Below, in pieces: positions 1 to 7,799 of a DNA stretch of 23,045 nucleotides; positions within the stretch are counted from its first letter, which is position 1, and each line of letters begins with the position of its first letter. Below the pieces are notes generated by a model. It made no database searches, had not been told where the DNA came from, and saw only the letters and a program-made list of their open reading frames with translations. A program made the position numbers and the translations under genes. Source of the stretch: an uncultured Clostridia bacterium (lineage in GTDB: Bacteria; Bacillota; Clostridia; Christensenellales; UBA1242); NCBI GenBank assembly GCA_948434855.1, contig CAOJFR010000017.1, forward strand, positions 1-23,045, written 5' to 3'.

Positions 1-15
1 TAGAAAAAGGTAAAA

Positions 16-1239
16 ATGATTAATAAGAAAATAGAACTTCTTGCCCCAGCAGGAGATATGGAAAAGCTTAAAACTGCTTTGCATTTTGGTGCAGATGCAG
101 TTTATTTTGCTGGAAAAAATTATGGACTTAGAGCCTTTGGAACAAACTTTGAAAATATATCCATTAAAGACACCATGGACTATATTCATTCTGCTGGCAA
201 AAAGGGATATGTTACACTAAATGTTTATGCAAGACATAATGATTTTGATGGATTAAAAGATTATGTTCAAACACTTGTTGATGCAAAAGTTGATGCTGTT
301 ATAGTTTCTGATCTTGGCATTTTTACATTTGTTAAGGAGAACTTTCCAAAGCTTCCAATTCATATTTCAACACAGGCAAACACCACAAATTTTATGGCTG
401 CAAAAGCTTGGCATATGCTTGGCGCAGAAAGGGTTGTTCTTGCAAGAGAACTAAACCTTGATGAAGTTAAAAACATTTCTGATAAAAATCCAAATTTGGA
501 AATAGAAGCCTTTATTCATGGAGCAATGTGCATAAGCTATAGTGGCCGATGCCTGCTTTCAAACTATCTCACTGGAAGAGACTCAAACCATGGTGAATGT
601 GTTCAGGCCTGCAGGTGGAAATATTCTTTAATTGAAGAGACGAGGCCAGATGAAAAACTTGACATAACTGAAGATAGCAGAGGAACATATATTTTTAACA
701 GCAAAGACCTTTGTTTAATTGAACATATTGATAAGGTTTATAATGCAGGCGTTTCAAGTTTTAAAGTTGAAGGCAGAATGAAATCTCCTTATTATGTGGC
801 AACTGTTATTAACGCTTATCGCAGAGCCATTGACCACATGATAGAGTGCGAAAAAAGTGGAAAAGAATATAAATGTCCAACTGAACTACTTGATGAACTT
901 AGCAAAGCTAGTCACAGAAAATATACAACAGGCTTTATGATTGAAGATAAAAATGTAACTCAAAACTATGAATCTTCAATTCAAGAGCAAGATAGCAAGT
1001 TTATGGCAATAGTTTTAAATGTTTCAGAAGGCAAAATTTTGGTTGAACAAAGAAATAAGTTTGCATTAAATGATATTCTTGAAGTTTTATCTCCGACGGA
1101 AAGTTTTAGAAAAGCAATAAAAGTGCTTAAAATGGAAGATGAAAATGGTCTGCCACTTTCTGAGGCCAAAAATGTTCAACAAAAAGTATGGATTTATACA
1201 GACTTAAATATTCAGGTGGGTGACATTTTAAGAAAATAA
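16..1239 (+). CDS. trhP: U32 family protein, TrhP-type tRNA uridine hydroxylation factor
   Basis: A 407-residue protein of the peptidase U32 family. The family signature is clear: HGAMCISYSGRCLLS around residues 169-182, followed by GECVQACRWKY at 193-203. Cysteines 172, 179, 195 and 233 are the type of conserved residues thought to hold an Fe-S cluster in TrhP/RlhA proteins. The N-terminal LLAPAGDMEKLKTALHFGADAVYFA stretch is also typical. Members once annotated as collagenases are now known as prephenate-dependent RNA hydroxylation factors; TrhP makes 5-hydroxyuridine at the tRNA wobble position. The start at 16 has an AAAAAGG ribosome site five bases upstream. A TAG at 1-3 may be the stop of a preceding gene, possibly a paralogue as in the yrrN-yrrO pair of Bacillus. 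The family is certain; assignment to TrhP rather than another U32 subgroup is inference. Confidence 0.85.
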   Translation: MINKKIELLAPAGDMEKLKTALHFGADAVYFAGKNYGLRAFGTNFENISIKDTMDYIHSAGKKGYVTLNVYARHNDFDGLKDYVQTLVDAKVDAVIVSDLGIFTFVKENFPKLPIHISTQANTTNFMAAKAWHMLGAERVVLARELNLDEVKNISDKNPNLEIEAFIHGAMCISYSGRCLLSNYLTGRDSNHGECVQACRWKYSLIEETRPDEKLDITEDSRGTYIFNSKDLCLIEHIDKVYNAGVSSFKVEGRMKSPYYVATVINAYRRAIDHMIECEKSGKEYKCPTELLDELSKASHRKYTTGFMIEDKNVTQNYESSIQEQDSKFMAIVLNVSEGKILVEQRNKFALNDILEVLSPTESFRKAIKVLKMEDENGLPLSEAKNVQQKVWIYTDLNIQVGDILRK

Positions 1240-1243
1240 TTTT

Positions 1244-1268
1244 AAAGGACAGGCTTTGTCCTTTTTTT
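1244..1268 (+). terminator. Intrinsic terminator of the U32 gene
   Basis: An eight-base stem, AAAGGACA pairing with TGTCCTTT around a GGCTT loop, runs into a seven-base T tract five bases after the U32 stop codon. Confidence 0.85.
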
Positions 1269-1276
1269 CTTATTTC

Positions 1277-1306
1277 GTTATAATGTGACAAATTTCTTCA
1301 TAAGTT
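1277..1306 (+). promoter_or_regulatory. Possible SigE-type promoter of sigK
   Basis: GTTATAAT (1277-1284) and CATAAGTT (1299-1306), separated by 14 bases, resemble the SigE consensus GTCATATT and CATACAAT. A start near 1313 would leave a short leader holding the GGGGG ribosome site. In Bacillus, sigK is transcribed by SigE in the mother cell, so the context fits. The match is partial (6 of 8 and 5 of 8) and not decisive. Confidence 0.35.
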
Positions 1307-1324
1307 TTGATATGGGGGAATGAA

Positions 1325-2020
1325 ATGTTTTTATCAGGAATATTTGCACTACTAGCTAAATTGTTCTTTTTTACAGGAAAATTAGAAACAAAAAATGCTT
1401 TTGAAAAACCACTTAGCAGTGAAGATGAAAAAAAATACTTTAATGCCATGAAATCTGGCGATAGCTCTGCAGAAGAAATTTTAATTAAACACAATCTTAG
1501 GCTTGTTGCACATATTGCAAAAAAATATAAAAATTCAAATATTGAACTTGAAGATTTAATTTCTATTGGTTCTATTGGCTTAATGAAAGCAATTAAAACA
1601 TTTTCTTATGAAAAAGGTAATAGCTTTTCAACCTATGCTTCTAGATGTATTGATAATGAGATTTTAATGACTTTTAGAACTGACAAAAAAAATGTTAACG
1701 CTGTTTATCTTGAAGACGTTATCTCTGTTGATAAAGATGGAAACAACCTTTCTTTATTTGAAATTTTGCAAGATGGCAGTGAACCCATTGAAACACAAGT
1801 TGAGAATAAGCTTGCATATAAAAAAATAGAAAAAGTAATCTTAACAAAATTAAATCAAAGAGAACGTGAAATTATCATAAAAAGATATGGTCTTTGTGGT
1901 GAAATTCCAAGAACTCAAATTGAACTTGCTGAAGAAATGGATATTTCAAGATCATATATTTCTAGACTTGAAAAGAAAGCATTAAATATGCTAAAAACAA
2001 CATTTTTTGCTGAAAATTAA
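1325..2020 (+). CDS. sigK: Sporulation sigma factor SigK (pro-SigK)
   Basis: A 231-residue sigma-70 family protein. The first 20 or so residues are hydrophobic (MFLSGIFALLAKLFFFTGKL) and are followed by KNAFEKPLS, closely resembling the pro-sequence and mature N-terminus of SigK. In Bacillus the pro-sequence tethers SigK to the forespore membrane until SpoIVFB cleaves it. Region 2 (HNLRLVAHIAKKY, then EDLISIGSIGLMKAIKTF and YASRCIDNEILM) and region 4 with its helix-turn-helix (TQIELAEEMDISRSYISRLEKKAL) are intact. SigK directs late mother-cell genes for coat and cortex. The ATG at 1325 is chosen over an upstream TTG at 1307 because GGGGG at 1314-1318 sits six bases before it. The gene is continuous, with no skin-type interruption. 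SigE is the closest alternative, but it has a different pro-sequence. Confidence 0.85.
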   Translation: MFLSGIFALLAKLFFFTGKLETKNAFEKPLSSEDEKKYFNAMKSGDSSAEEILIKHNLRLVAHIAKKYKNSNIELEDLISIGSIGLMKAIKTFSYEKGNSFSTYASRCIDNEILMTFRTDKKNVNAVYLEDVISVDKDGNNLSLFEILQDGSEPIETQVENKLAYKKIEKVILTKLNQREREIIIKRYGLCGEIPRTQIELAEEMDISRSYISRLEKKALNMLKTTFFAEN

Positions 2021-2060
2021 GCTAAAAATACATTTTTATAATTTTTATAATATTTTTAGC
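2021..2060. repeat. Inverted repeat downstream of sigK
   Basis: GCTAAAAATA at 2021-2030 is matched exactly by its reverse complement TATTTTTAGC at 2051-2060, with a 20-base AT-rich loop. It starts directly after the sigK stop. It has no GC-rich stem and no following T tract, so it is not a standard terminator, but it could form a stem at the sigK mRNA 3' end. Confidence 0.5.
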
Positions 2061-2085
2061 AACAAATTATTTTGGCTAATGAGCC

Positions 2086-2114
2086 TTGACAAAAGTGTAT
2101 AGCCAGATTATAAT
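2086..2114 (+). promoter_or_regulatory. SigA-type promoter of rnpB
   Basis: TTGACA (2086-2091) and TATAAT (2109-2114) are both perfect consensus hexamers with a 17-base spacer. Transcription would start near 2121, where the RNase P RNA begins. This is the strongest promoter in the window. Confidence 0.9.
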
Positions 2115-2120
2115 ATTATT

Positions 2121-2436
2121 TAGCCAGCTGGGCAATTACGCCGCAAGGTGAGGAAAGTCCGAGCATCGCAGAGCAATCACGCTTGATAACGTCAAGCCAA
2201 GGCAACTTGAGGAAAAGTGCAACAGAAAGATACCGCCATTATGGTAAGGGTGAAAAAGTGGGGTAAGAGCCCACTCAAACCTTTGGTGACAAGGGTTTGC
2301 TGTAAACTCCGTGTGATGCAAGGTGTGGAACATATGGGCTGCTCGTCCGTTCCCGTGACCGCTGGAGCATGGCAGCAATGTCATGCCAAGATTGATGATT
2401 GCCTTAAATGACAGAACTCGGCTTACAGGCTGACTA
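2121..2436 (+). ncRNA. rnpB: RNase P RNA, type A
   Basis: The catalytic RNA of RNase P, which trims tRNA 5' leaders. Universal elements are present in order: GAGGAAAGTCC with the P4 5' strand at about 2150, GTGCAACAGAAAGATACCGCC, GGTAAGGGTGAAA, GGGGTAAGAGCCCAC, GTAAACTCC, GATTGATGATTGCC, and ACAGAACTCGGCTTACAG at the 3' end. The order and wording of the central part (ACAGAAAGATACCGCC then GGTAAGGGTGAAA) match type A, not the type B of Bacilli. P1 forms between TAGCCAGC at the start and GCTGACTA at the end with one mismatch. The RNA is short, about 316 bases, and P3 appears reduced to CGCC-GCAA-GGTG, a four-pair helix with a GNRA tetraloop. Ends are set from P1 pairing and are accurate to a few bases. 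Confidence 0.95.
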
Positions 2437-2460
2437 AACGCATACTTTGTATGCGTTTTT
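2436..2460 (+). terminator. Terminator of rnpB
   Basis: ACGCATAC (2438-2445) pairs with GTATGCGT (2449-2456) around a TTT loop, followed by a T tract. Confidence 0.9.
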
Positions 2461-2488
2461 ATTTTTTATTTTTGACAATAATTAATCT

Positions 2489-3250
2489 ATGGTCATTGCA
2501 ATAACTTTGCTTATAATAATGTTTATTTGTGCTTTAGTTTGCCTTATTAGCCTTTTTAAAAAGCATGAGGTATCTTTTTATTGCACCAATAATTCAGAAC
2601 TTTATAGTAAATTTTTAACGCATAAAGAAAAATATGATTATAAAAAACTAAATAGTTCATACTGTGAAGATAAACTTGGCTATATTTTAAGTTATGACAA
2701 AAACTTACTGTTTTGTGAAAAATATTTATATAAAAAGAAGGCATTTTTACTCACACTTTCAAAGCTTGTTGATTATAAAATCAATTCAAATAATAGCACT
2801 TTCCGCTCAAAAAATGATTTGGTGCTAATTGAAGAAATTGCTTCAGTTGTGGCAAATAGGGCAATAACTTCAAACAAATGCAATTTGTTTAAAGAATATA
2901 ACAAACTCAGATATCAATATTCACTAAAACAAAAAGAAGAAAAAATTTTTAAGCTTTTGCTTGCTCAAAAACTAATTTTTGTGCTTTGCAACATTGAACA
3001 TGAACTTAAACAAATTTCAAAGGTTATAGTTAAATCAAAAACCACCACAAAGCTAAAAAAATATAAAAAACAGATACTTTTCAATGCTGAAGTTTATGGA
3101 ATTTCTAAATTTAACGCAAATTATAATAAAATTTTATTAAATTTTAAGGAAAAAAACACCAAATCTACAAATATCTTAATTTTAGAGCTATTAAATGCAG
3201 AACTCAAAATTAAGATAATAATTGAATATTTATCTGTAATGTTTTCATGA
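2489..3250 (+). CDS. Unknown single-pass membrane protein
   Basis: A 253-residue protein I do not recognise. Residues 2-22 (VIAITLLIIMFICALVCLISL) form one hydrophobic helix followed by KKHE, so it is probably an N-terminal anchor with the rest in the cytoplasm. The remainder is lysine-rich and strongly basic, with predicted helices and little hydrophobic content; cysteines cluster in the first half. No catalytic motif is visible. No clear ribosome site precedes the ATG at 2489, and a start at 2519 would shorten the anchor, so the start is uncertain. The ORF lies alone between the rnpB terminator and the rarA promoter. Codon use resembles its neighbours. It could be a lineage-specific protein; a nonfunctional ORF is unlikely given its length in AT-rich DNA. 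Confidence 0.65.
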   Translation: MVIAITLLIIMFICALVCLISLFKKHEVSFYCTNNSELYSKFLTHKEKYDYKKLNSSYCEDKLGYILSYDKNLLFCEKYLYKKKAFLLTLSKLVDYKINSNNSTFRSKNDLVLIEEIASVVANRAITSNKCNLFKEYNKLRYQYSLKQKEEKIFKLLLAQKLIFVLCNIEHELKQISKVIVKSKTTTKLKKYKKQILFNAEVYGISKFNANYNKILLNFKEKNTKSTNILILELLNAELKIKIIIEYLSVMFS

Positions 3251-3259
3251 TTAAAACAC

Positions 3260-3288
3260 TTTACAAAAAACCCAAAATATGTTAAAAT
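3260..3288 (+). promoter_or_regulatory. SigA-type promoter of the rarA-helD-pnuC operon
   Basis: TTTACA (3260-3265) and TAAAAT (3283-3288) with a 17-base spacer predict a start near 3295. This rules out the upstream ATG at 3279, which would lie inside the promoter. Confidence 0.8.
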
Positions 3289-3314
3289 GTTATATGCAAA
3301 ATAGAGGGTATAGT

Positions 3315-4619
3315 ATGGAAAATCTATTTAGTGAAAACACAAAAAAATTAGCGCCTCTTGCTGAAAGACTTAGACCAGAAACTCTTGATGATTTTTTGGG
3401 TCAAGAACATCTTGTTGGCAAATATTCATTTTTAAGGCGTGCAATTTTAACTGACAAACTTGGCAGTTCAATTTTTTATGGTCCTCCTGGCACAGGCAAA
3501 ACCACTCTTGCAAGTATAATTGCAAAGCAAACAAATAGCTTTTTTGTTAAGCTTAATGCTGTTTCAAGTGGAGTTGCAGATGTTAAAAAAGTAATATCTG
3601 AAGCAAAATCAAACATGGAAGTTTATGGTAAAAAAACATATCTTCTGCTTGATGAATGCCATAGATGGAACAAGGCTCAGTCAGACTCTATGTTAGAGGC
3701 TATTGAAAAGGGCTTTATAATTTTTATTGGTGCCACTACTGAAAATCCATTCATTTCTATGACTAGAGCTATTGTTTCTAGGTGTAGAGTTTTTGAATTT
3801 AAACCTCTAACAAAAGAAAATATTTTATCAGCAATAAACAAAGCACTTTCTGACAAAGAAAATGGCTTTGGTAATTTAGATATTGAAATTGATGAAAAAG
3901 CAAAATCTTATTTTGTTTCAACTTCTGGAGGCGATGCAAGAATTGCTTTGGGAAATCTTGAAATTGCTGTAATTTCATCAGAAAAAGTTAACGGCAAAAT
4001 TATTATTAGTGAAGAAAATGCCAAAGAACTATGTTCAACAAACAACAGAAGCGTGGATGAAGATTTATATTACGACATGCTTTCTGCTTTTTGCAAAAGT
4101 TTAAGGGGAAGTGATGCCGATGCTGCACTCTATTGGGCACATCGCTTAATTGAATCTGGATGTGATCCACTTCTTATATTTAGAAGGCTTATGGCTCATG
4201 CAAGTGAAGATGTTGGTCTTGCAAATTCAAATGCATTAATTTTAGCAAATAGTGCAATGCAAGCTTATCTTCAAATGGGTGTTCCAGAAGGCTTAATTCC
4301 ACTTTCTCATGCAATAATTTATGTTTGCATGAGCCCAAAATCAAACTCAGTTATTATTGCAATGCAAGCAGCACGTGATGATGTTAAAAACACCTATACT
4401 GGAGATGTTCCTTCACACCTTAAAAATTATAATTATTTAAATGAAAAAAGGGATAAATATAAATATCCTCATGACTTTGGTGGATATATAGAGCAACAAT
4501 ATCTTCCTGAAGAAATTAAAAATCACGTATATTATGTTCCAAGCAAAAATGGAAGTGAAGCTTCAATTCACTTACCAGAAAACAAACTAAAAAATTTAAA
4601 TAAGGACACTGAAAATTAA
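3315..4619 (+). CDS. rarA: Replication-associated recombination protein RarA (MgsA), AAA+ ATPase
   Basis: A 434-residue AAA+ ATPase of the RarA/MgsA/WRNIP1 family, related to clamp-loader subunits, which acts at stalled replication forks. PLAERLRPETLDDFLGQEHLVG opens the protein as expected. Walker A is GPPGTGKT at residues 56-63. Walker B and the following family motif read DECHRWNK at 113-120, where DEIHRFNK is usual; the acidic pair is kept. GATTENPF and the SRC arginine-finger region follow, and the C-terminal half carries the family's helical tetramerisation region, including HASEDVGLANSNAL and PSHLKN. The ATG at 3315 has GAGGG at 3304-3308. First gene of a probable operon; helD begins on the base after its stop codon. 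Confidence 0.93.
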   Translation: MENLFSENTKKLAPLAERLRPETLDDFLGQEHLVGKYSFLRRAILTDKLGSSIFYGPPGTGKTTLASIIAKQTNSFFVKLNAVSSGVADVKKVISEAKSNMEVYGKKTYLLLDECHRWNKAQSDSMLEAIEKGFIIFIGATTENPFISMTRAIVSRCRVFEFKPLTKENILSAINKALSDKENGFGNLDIEIDEKAKSYFVSTSGGDARIALGNLEIAVISSEKVNGKIIISEENAKELCSTNNRSVDEDLYYDMLSAFCKSLRGSDADAALYWAHRLIESGCDPLLIFRRLMAHASEDVGLANSNALILANSAMQAYLQMGVPEGLIPLSHAIIYVCMSPKSNSVIIAMQAARDDVKNTYTGDVPSHLKNYNYLNEKRDKYKYPHDFGGYIEQQYLPEEIKNHVYYVPSKNGSEASIHLPENKLKNLNKDTEN

Positions 4620-6830
4620 ATGTTAACTCAAGAAGAAATTCAACAAGAAAAAGAATATTTAAATAAAGTTTTAAAAATTCTTAAAGAAGAAATTGACAGC
4701 TATGAAAATAAAGTTAAGCTTTTATCAAATAATATTCAAGAGCAAATGACCTATGCATGGGATAAAACTAACAGACTTTCTGACACTGAATTTGTTTATG
4801 CATTAGCTAACATTCAGAAGCGTAGCGTTTATGCAGAGAATGCAAACAAGAAAGTTAAAAACTATAACAAAATGCTAAACAGTGCATATTTTGCAAGAAT
4901 TGATTTTGAAGATAGCGAGGGGACACTTCCAATTTATATTGGCATAAGTTCACTTCAACAAAATGAAGAGTTTTATGTTTATGACTGGAGAGCTCCTATT
5001 TCTTCTATGTTTTATAATTCTGAAATTGGTGATGCATCTTTCACAATAGCAACCGGCGAAAAAGTTTCTGGAAAAATTACACTTAAAAGACAATATAAAA
5101 TTGTTGGTGGAGAAATTAAAGAAATTTTTGATACAGATATTCAAATTATTGACAGTGTACTTAAACTCATTTTGTCTGCAAATGCAAATAGCAAAATGAA
5201 AAATATTGTTAGCACAATTCAAAAAGAACAGAATGAAATTATAAGAAAAAATGACTCTGATATTTTGGTTGTTCAAGGTCCTGCAGGAAGCGGAAAAACT
5301 AGTATTGCCATGCACAAAATTGCTTATCTTCTTTATTCTGAAAGGGATAAAATTAATAACACAAATGTTATGATTCTTTCACCGAATGAAATCTTTAACA
5401 ACTATATTTCAGATGTGCTTCCAGAGATTGGTGAGGATAATGTTGTTACTGCAACTTACAATGATTTTGCAAAAAGTTATATTAGTGAATTTGCATTTGC
5501 AAGTAAACTTGAAGATGTTTATGAAGTTGTTTATGCAAGTGAAAAACGCAAAAACATAACCAAATTTAATGAAATTCGCTTCAAATTTAGCGATTTATAC
5601 GCAAAAATTATTGATGACTTTATTGAACTAAACAAACACAAGTTTCTTTCTATTGAAGAAATTGTTATTGGGGAAGACAAAATTTTAAGCGAAGATGAAA
5701 TAAATAAAATTGTTTTAAGCTTTGAAAAGTCTCCTGAAAGTTTATATCTTGCAGGTAAAAAAATTGTTGAAAAAGTTTATTATGTTGCAAGCAAAAAAAC
5801 ACAAAAACATTTAACACTTGAAAAATTAAAAAAGCAAGCGCTTGAAAATTTAACAAAGATAAAACTAAAGGTTCCTTTATTTTTTAAAGAACTTTATTCA
5901 AGCAAAGAAAGTTTTGTTAATTTTTGCAAAGATGAATTTAAAAAATATAATGTGGAAGAAAATTTGTATGACCTTGAATCAATTTATGATTTTACCATGC
6001 AAGCTTTATCTGCTGACAAATTAGAATTTCAGGACATTACTCCTTATATGTTTTTTAAGTCAAGAATTATTGGAATTGGTGCCAATAAGGTTATCAAATA
6101 TGTGCTTATAGATGAGGCTCAAGATTATACACTTTTTCAATATTATATTCTCAGTATGCTATTTAAAAATTCAAACATTACACTTCTTGGAGATTTAAAC
6201 CAGTCTATTCTTCCTTTCAATAGTTATAAAGACTATAACGGAATTATATCTATAATTAAGGAAACTAAAATTAATGCAACAGATGCAATTTCTAATTTAA
6301 ACAGAACTTATAGGTCAACTTATGAAATTAATGAGTTTGCAAAACAGGTTATAAAATCTAACAATGCCTATGACCAAATAGACAGACATGGAGACAAGGT
6401 TGAAGTGATTAAGCAATTAGAGTTTGATGCCAATCAAATTTTGAATGATGCAATTACAATAAAAAATTCTTATAATACTGTTGCAATCATTTGCAAAAAT
6501 TTGGAGGAAACCTTATTATATAAGCAGAAGCTTGAAAATTTTGCAGATGCTAACAAATTTAGAATTGTTACAAAAAATGATAATGTTTTTGTGGAAGACA
6601 AAATTATGATTATACCATCTTATCTCTCTAAAGGATTGGAGTTTGATGGAGTTATAATTAGTAATGCAAGTTCTGACTATTATACAGAAAATGAACGCAA
6701 TCTATTCTATGTTGTTTTAACAAGAGCTCTGCACAAACTAAAAGTTTATTACACCAAAAAATTTTCAACACTTCTTTCAAAGGACGAATATGAAAAAGAT
6801 AGATCACAAAACCCTAAGTCAGAATTATAA
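4620..6830 (+). CDS. helD: HelD-type RNA polymerase recycling helicase-like ATPase
   Basis: A 736-residue superfamily 1 helicase-like protein, near the usual length of Bacillus HelD. The N-terminal coiled coil (residues 1-90) matches the arm that enters the RNA polymerase secondary channel. YDWRAPISSMFYN at 121-133 is the HelD signature. Walker A is GPAGSGKT at 220-227, Walker B DEAQD at 498-502, followed by GDLNQSI, LNRTYRST, PSYLSKGLEFDGVI and YVVLTRA. Known HelD proteins bind stalled RNA polymerase and use ATP to release it from DNA. The start is directly after the rarA stop; the nearest ribosome-like site, AAGGA at 4602-4606, is 13 bases away, so translation may be coupled to rarA. The C-terminal 14 codons overlap the next gene. 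UvrD/Rep is less likely because of the WRAPI motif. Confidence 0.9.
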   Translation: MLTQEEIQQEKEYLNKVLKILKEEIDSYENKVKLLSNNIQEQMTYAWDKTNRLSDTEFVYALANIQKRSVYAENANKKVKNYNKMLNSAYFARIDFEDSEGTLPIYIGISSLQQNEEFYVYDWRAPISSMFYNSEIGDASFTIATGEKVSGKITLKRQYKIVGGEIKEIFDTDIQIIDSVLKLILSANANSKMKNIVSTIQKEQNEIIRKNDSDILVVQGPAGSGKTSIAMHKIAYLLYSERDKINNTNVMILSPNEIFNNYISDVLPEIGEDNVVTATYNDFAKSYISEFAFASKLEDVYEVVYASEKRKNITKFNEIRFKFSDLYAKIIDDFIELNKHKFLSIEEIVIGEDKILSEDEINKIVLSFEKSPESLYLAGKKIVEKVYYVASKKTQKHLTLEKLKKQALENLTKIKLKVPLFFKELYSSKESFVNFCKDEFKKYNVEENLYDLESIYDFTMQALSADKLEFQDITPYMFFKSRIIGIGANKVIKYVLIDEAQDYTLFQYYILSMLFKNSNITLLGDLNQSILPFNSYKDYNGIISIIKETKINATDAISNLNRTYRSTYEINEFAKQVIKSNNAYDQIDRHGDKVEVIKQLEFDANQILNDAITIKNSYNTVAIICKNLEETLLYKQKLENFADANKFRIVTKNDNVFVEDKIMIIPSYLSKGLEFDGVIISNASSDYYTENERNLFYVVLTRALHKLKVYYTKKFSTLLSKDEYEKDRSQNPKSEL

Positions 6831-7761
6831 TCGTAATCTCATTAGGTCAACAGTTTCTACCAACATAGGAATCAACAACACTGAAAGATTAATAAAAGTT
6901 TATGGAAAGGGTGCAACAAGAATTGAACTTTTAAATAAACTTCAAAAGCAGTCTAAGTTTAAAATTTATTGGTATACTATTTTTGTAATCTTAGGACTGG
7001 CTTGCCTTATAATTGAACCAAAGAGTTGGTTTACCGTTTTGGACCTTTTTGTTGTTATGGTAAACATTGACCTTGTTGCTAGGGGAAAGCTCTCTGGAAT
7101 TATTGTGGGCATAACTGAATGTTTTTTATATGCATTTGTCTGTTTGCAAAGTCAACTTTATGGTGAAATTGTAAAAACACTCGGAATCTGTGTTCCACTA
7201 AACATATTTTCAATAATTAGCTGGACACTTGCAAAACGCAAAACAAAAAAAGAAAAATACAAAAAAACTGATGATGACGAGATTGTTATTAAAAGACTAT
7301 CTAAAAAACAAAAGGCACTATATTTGTTGGTGTTTGCCGGAATTGTCGGTGCAAGCTATTGTTTGTTAAGGTTTGCTTTAAAACAACAAAATGCACTTAT
7401 ACTTGGTGCTGTTTCACTTTCAATTACAATTCTATGCAAAATTTTAACCGCACGAAGATTTATGGATTCTTGGATAATTGGAATTTGTGGTGACATTATT
7501 TGTATGCTAATGTGGGGGCAAACCATAATTGAAACTGGCTTTGAACTCAGCCAGCTTGCAATGATTGTTTATTATCTTGCTTGCTTCACTAATGACATTA
7601 ACGCATATGGGCTTTGGAAAAATATGTATAGAAAAGTTGCAGTTAATGGTGGAGTTTTGTTAGCAAAACGCAAAGTTAATATAAAAAGAATTGTTAAACT
7701 TAGAAGACAATTTAAAAACCTGCACTGGGACAGGGAAGTTGATACAACAAAAAACACTTAA
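6790..7761 (+). CDS. PnuC-like nicotinamide riboside/NMN transporter family membrane protein
   Basis: A 323-residue membrane protein with a basic N-terminal tail of about 55 residues and about seven hydrophobic segments. The best diagnostic stretch is ILTARRFMDSW then GDIICMLMW, and later YYLACFTNDINAYGLW, matching the conserved R-x-x-x-SW, D and Y-G-W positions of PnuC. PnuC proteins import nicotinamide riboside or related B3 and thiamine precursors by facilitated diffusion. A charged KRKTKKEKYKKTDDDE loop splits the protein in two. The start overlaps helD by 41 bases, but AAAGGA at 6779-6784, five bases before the ATG, supports it. Last gene of the rarA operon. PnuC family membership is fairly secure; the substrate is unknown because no riboswitch or partner kinase gene is nearby. 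Confidence 0.72.
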   Translation: MKKIDHKTLSQNYNRNLIRSTVSTNIGINNTERLIKVYGKGATRIELLNKLQKQSKFKIYWYTIFVILGLACLIIEPKSWFTVLDLFVVMVNIDLVARGKLSGIIVGITECFLYAFVCLQSQLYGEIVKTLGICVPLNIFSIISWTLAKRKTKKEKYKKTDDDEIVIKRLSKKQKALYLLVFAGIVGASYCLLRFALKQQNALILGAVSLSITILCKILTARRFMDSWIIGICGDIICMLMWGQTIIETGFELSQLAMIVYYLACFTNDINAYGLWKNMYRKVAVNGGVLLAKRKVNIKRIVKLRRQFKNLHWDREVDTTKNT

Positions 7762-7790
7762 AAAAAATCCACAATATTTGTGGATTTTTT
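7762..7790. terminator. Bidirectional terminator between the PnuC-like gene and the glycerophosphodiesterase gene
   Basis: TCCACAA (7768-7774) pairs with TTGTGGA (7778-7784) around TAT, flanked by an A run on the left and a T run on the right. It can end transcription from both converging genes. Confidence 0.88.
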
Positions 7791-7799
7791 ATTTTGCTA

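Noticed and set aside
1325..2020. Skin-like prophage interruption of sigK
   Set aside because: The sigK frame is continuous from pro-sequence to the region 4 helix-turn-helix, so no excision is needed.
2136..2411. Open frames on both strands between 2136 and 2411
   Set aside because: They lie entirely inside the RNase P RNA, whose conserved elements explain the sequence.
2472..2517. TTGACA at 2472 with TATAAT at 2512 as a promoter for the 2489 gene
   Set aside because: The spacer is 34 bases, double the working length, and the TATAAT lies inside the coding region.
4950..5315. Minus-strand frame of 121 codons inside helD
   Set aside because: Antisense to the HelD signature and Walker A region; the Phe/Asn/Cys-rich product is typical of a shadow frame.
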